A stretch of 8,589 nucleotides of DNA from Lactobacillaceae bacterium UBA639 (GTDB taxonomy: Bacteria; Bacillota; Bacilli; Lactobacillales; Lactobacillaceae). The stretch lies in assembly GCA_002299975.1 (NCBI GenBank), contig DBOT01000126.1, forward strand, positions 1-8,589, in the 5' to 3' direction. Made by a program: the position numbers and the translations under genes. Shown here piece by piece: positions 6,894 to 8,589 of this stretch (positions within the stretch are counted from its first letter, which is position 1; each line of letters starts with the position of its first letter). The notes under the pieces are model-generated. The model ran no database searches. It had not been told where the DNA came from and was given only the letters and a program-made list of their open reading frames with translations.

Positions 6894-7304
6894 ATGGCAT
6901 TCAACAAGAGTTTAGCGGGTTACTATGATGACTTAGCACACGTCGGGATCCCAACCGACGACCTCAAGAAGATAATTGCCTTCTGGGAAAAGTTAGGTTT
7001 CAAGAAGCAGGGTCAATTTGACACTGACGACCAAGGACACCAGGTAGTCTTCATGAAGGCTGGTCACCTGATGTTGGAGATATGGGACAGCGATGGCGCT
7101 GTTCACAAGACCGGGGCCATTAACCACATCTCCCTGAACGTGGAAGACGCGGATGGTGCCTTCAAAGCCGCTAAGGAAGAGGGCTATGACGTTAAGGAAG
7201 ATGAGGTCCAGCACCTTGACTACTGGAAGCACGGCATCAAGTTCTTTAATATCGTTGGTCCCAACGATGAAACCATCGAATTTTGTGAAGTTGTTAAAGA
7301 TTAA
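6894..7304 (+). CDS. Small VOC-fold (glyoxalase/dioxygenase superfamily) protein of unknown role
   Basis: A 136-residue cytoplasmic protein with two beta-alpha-beta-beta-beta units of the vicinal oxygen chelate fold, the usual single-domain length. First unit: LAHVGIPTDDLKKIIAFWEKLGF then HLMLEIWD. Second unit: INHISLNVEDADGAFKAA then DETIEFCEV. The four expected metal ligands are all present, at equivalent strand positions: His16, Glu62, His78 and Glu129. It therefore looks like an active metalloenzyme, not a decayed relative. It sits 30 bp after the fructokinase and 19 bp before mannitol dehydrogenase, co-transcribed with both. Glyoxalase I activity, a sugar isomerase or epimerase role, or detoxification of a reactive carbonyl are all open; the sequence does not decide. 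Starting at 6894 gives the fold's normal N-terminus. Confidence 0.88.
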   Translation: MAFNKSLAGYYDDLAHVGIPTDDLKKIIAFWEKLGFKKQGQFDTDDQGHQVVFMKAGHLMLEIWDSDGAVHKTGAINHISLNVEDADGAFKAAKEEGYDVKEDEVQHLDYWKHGIKFFNIVGPNDETIEFCEVVKD

Positions 7305-7323
7305 TTTTTAGGAGGAATATCTG

Positions 7324-8343
7324 ATGAAAGCTTTAGTAATGACTGGTAAGAAGAAGTTAGAAATCGACGACAACTACAAGAAGCCAGCGGTTAAGCCAAA
7401 CGAAGTCCTTGTTCACACTGCCTGGGCCGGAATTTGTGGGACTGACAAGGCCCTGTACAATGGTCTGCCAGGCTCTGCCGATGCTGTTCCACCAATTGTT
7501 CTGGGTCACGAAAACTCCGGGGTTGTTGCTGCGGTTGGCTCTGATGTTGAAAACCTCAAGGTCGGCGATCGGGTAAGTGTTGACCCTAACATTTACTGCC
7601 ACAAGTGCTACTACTGCCGGACTTCTCGTCCAGAACTGTGTGAACACCTGGATGCCGTTGGTGTTACCCGTGACGGTGGTTTCGAAGAATACTTCACGGC
7701 CCCAGAAGAAGTTGTCTACCATGTTCCAGACAACGTTTCACTGGAAGCCGCAGCGGTAATCGAACCAATCTCATGCGCAATGCACGCTGTTGACCTGCTG
7801 ACAACCCACCCTTACCAAAACGCCTTGATCATTGGTGATGGTTTCGAAGGTCAACTGATTGCCCAAATTCTGAAGGCTCGTGGGGTTCGTGAAGTTACCC
7901 TTGCCGGGACCGTTGATGAGAAGCTGGAGAACAACCGGAAGCACTTTGGCTTTAAGACTATCAACAACATGACTCACCCTGAAGAAGTTAAGAACGACTC
8001 CTACGACATCGTGGTTGAAGCCGTTGGTCTGCCAAAGACGCAAGAACAAGCCGTTGAAGCTGCTCGTCGTGGTGGCCAAGTTCTGATGTTCGGTGTTGGT
8101 AACCCTGACTCACAATTCAAGGTCAACACCTACAAGGTTTACCAGAAGCAACTGACTATCCAAGGAACCTTCATCAACCCTTACACCTTTGAAGATTCCA
8201 TTGCCCTGCTGCAATCTGGTGACGTTGATCCACTGCCACTGATCTCCAACGTTCTGGACTTTGCTCATGTTGAAGACTTTGTCAGTGGCAAGCTGGGCAA
8301 CATCTCCAAGGCCATTGTTAAGGTTGCCGGCGAGGATGCCTAA
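7324..8343 (+). CDS. mdh: Mannitol 2-dehydrogenase (fructose reductase), zinc MDR family
   Basis: Cytoplasmic enzyme reducing fructose to mannitol with NAD(P)H, the electron-sink reaction of heterofermentative lactic acid bacteria. Its 339 residues match the roughly 336-338 of the characterised Leuconostoc and Limosilactobacillus enzymes. Long stretches agree with the Leuconostoc protein as I recall it: GLPGSADAVPPIVLGHENSG, VDPNIYC, GVTRDGGFEEYFTAP, VLMFGVGNPD and SKAIVKVAGEDA. Catalytic zinc ligands are Cys38, His62, Glu63 and Glu147; structural zinc ligands are Cys92, Cys95, Cys98 and Cys106. The Rossmann motif is IIGDGFEG (169-176). The next strand ends in LAG rather than the Asp typical of strict NAD enzymes. 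AGGAGGA (7310-7316) lies 7 bp before the ATG. It is the last gene of the operon. Another polyol dehydrogenase activity is possible but less likely. Confidence 0.93.
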   Translation: MKALVMTGKKKLEIDDNYKKPAVKPNEVLVHTAWAGICGTDKALYNGLPGSADAVPPIVLGHENSGVVAAVGSDVENLKVGDRVSVDPNIYCHKCYYCRTSRPELCEHLDAVGVTRDGGFEEYFTAPEEVVYHVPDNVSLEAAAVIEPISCAMHAVDLLTTHPYQNALIIGDGFEGQLIAQILKARGVREVTLAGTVDEKLENNRKHFGFKTINNMTHPEEVKNDSYDIVVEAVGLPKTQEQAVEAARRGGQVLMFGVGNPDSQFKVNTYKVYQKQLTIQGTFINPYTFEDSIALLQSGDVDPLPLISNVLDFAHVEDFVSGKLGNISKAIVKVAGEDA

Positions 8344-8589
8344 TTACTAAAGCTTTCGCTGGGGCTTACAGTTGTCTTCTTGATTGCTAGCTGGTATGGC
8401 GGATCGGATCAGGGTTAAGTAAGTTTGTTAGCTAAATTCATCCAGTACAGAAATCCATATAACTTACCCGACCGGGAAACCGGTTGTGTCAAAAGAAATG
8501 ACGCCCTTAAGTGGTTAACTTCTTTCAAATCTCCATCATCCTGATGACAATCGCCAACTACCTGTTAAATAATCAGACTAACTGGAGCC
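8344..8589. other. Non-coding tail, possibly with an eroded membrane-protein gene
   Basis: No intact gene is visible on either strand. On the plus strand, one frame directly after the dehydrogenase stop reads LSLGLTVVFLIASWYGGSDQ, then a stop at 8417-8419, then about 40 more open codons. Another frame near the end (from about 8511) reads the hydrophobic NFFQISIILMTIANYLLNNQ and runs off the edge. Neither has a convincing ribosome binding site. This pattern could be a decayed transporter gene or chance. There is no T-tailed hairpin typical of a terminator after mdh; a weak TAAAGC/GGCTTA pairing (about 8348-8370) has no T run. Confidence 0.25.
8469..8486. repeat. Seven-bp hairpin with a GAAA tetraloop
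   Basis: CGACCGG (8469-8475), loop GAAA (8476-8479) and CCGGTTG (8480-8486) form a continuous 7-bp stem (one G-T pair in RNA) closed by a stable GNRA loop. No T run follows on the plus strand, so it is not a standard terminator. On the minus strand, a TTGACA -35-like hexamer (8492-8487) abuts it but has no -10 at normal spacing. The function is unknown; it may be part of a structured RNA or operator serving a gene beyond the window. Confidence 0.4.

Noticed and set aside
7357..7722. A 121-codon minus-strand open frame inside mdh
   Set aside because: It mirrors the conserved zinc-binding half of mannitol dehydrogenase, with no ribosome binding site and no family resemblance.

Overview
The window looks like chromosomal DNA from an obligately heterofermentative lactic acid bacterium, most likely a Limosilactobacillus or close relative. 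The evidence is roughly 50% GC, strong AGGAGG-type ribosome binding sites, a GRP-family sugar permease, and a mannitol 2-dehydrogenase that resembles, from memory, the Leuconostoc/Limosilactobacillus enzyme almost motif for motif. The genus assignment is an inference; no rRNA or other marker is present.

Layout. (1) 1-1023, minus strand: a zinc-dependent medium-chain alcohol dehydrogenase, cut at its C-terminus by the window edge. Its promoter region (about 1057-1087) is covered by a long interrupted palindrome, a good operator candidate. (2) 1243-3449, plus strand: a two-gene operon for an OmpR-type response regulator and a membrane histidine kinase, divergent from the dehydrogenase. (3) 3592-4452: a ten-helix GRP (GlcU/RbsU-like) sugar permease with its own promoter, an overlapping cre-like element and a strong rho-independent terminator. 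(4) 4605-8343: a tight four-gene run, pgi (glucose-6-phosphate isomerase), a ROK fructokinase, a small VOC-fold protein and mannitol 2-dehydrogenase. Gaps are 19-30 bp, no internal terminator is visible, and a good promoter precedes pgi. (5) 8344-8589: no convincing gene. It holds a short GAAA-loop hairpin and perhaps the eroded remains of a membrane-protein gene.

How the genes work together. Regions 3 and 4 read as a fructose module. A permease would bring in unphosphorylated sugar. Fructokinase would make fructose-6-phosphate, and Pgi would convert it to glucose-6-phosphate for the phosphoketolase pathway. Mannitol dehydrogenase would use the rest of the fructose as an electron sink, reoxidising NAD(P)H as fructose becomes mannitol. 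The biochemistry of this split is well established for heterofermentative lactobacilli. Placing both fates of fructose in one operon, with an uncharacterised VOC protein between the kinase and the dehydrogenase, is the most interesting feature here. I see no CRISPR array, insertion sequence, tRNA, rRNA, phage or defence gene.
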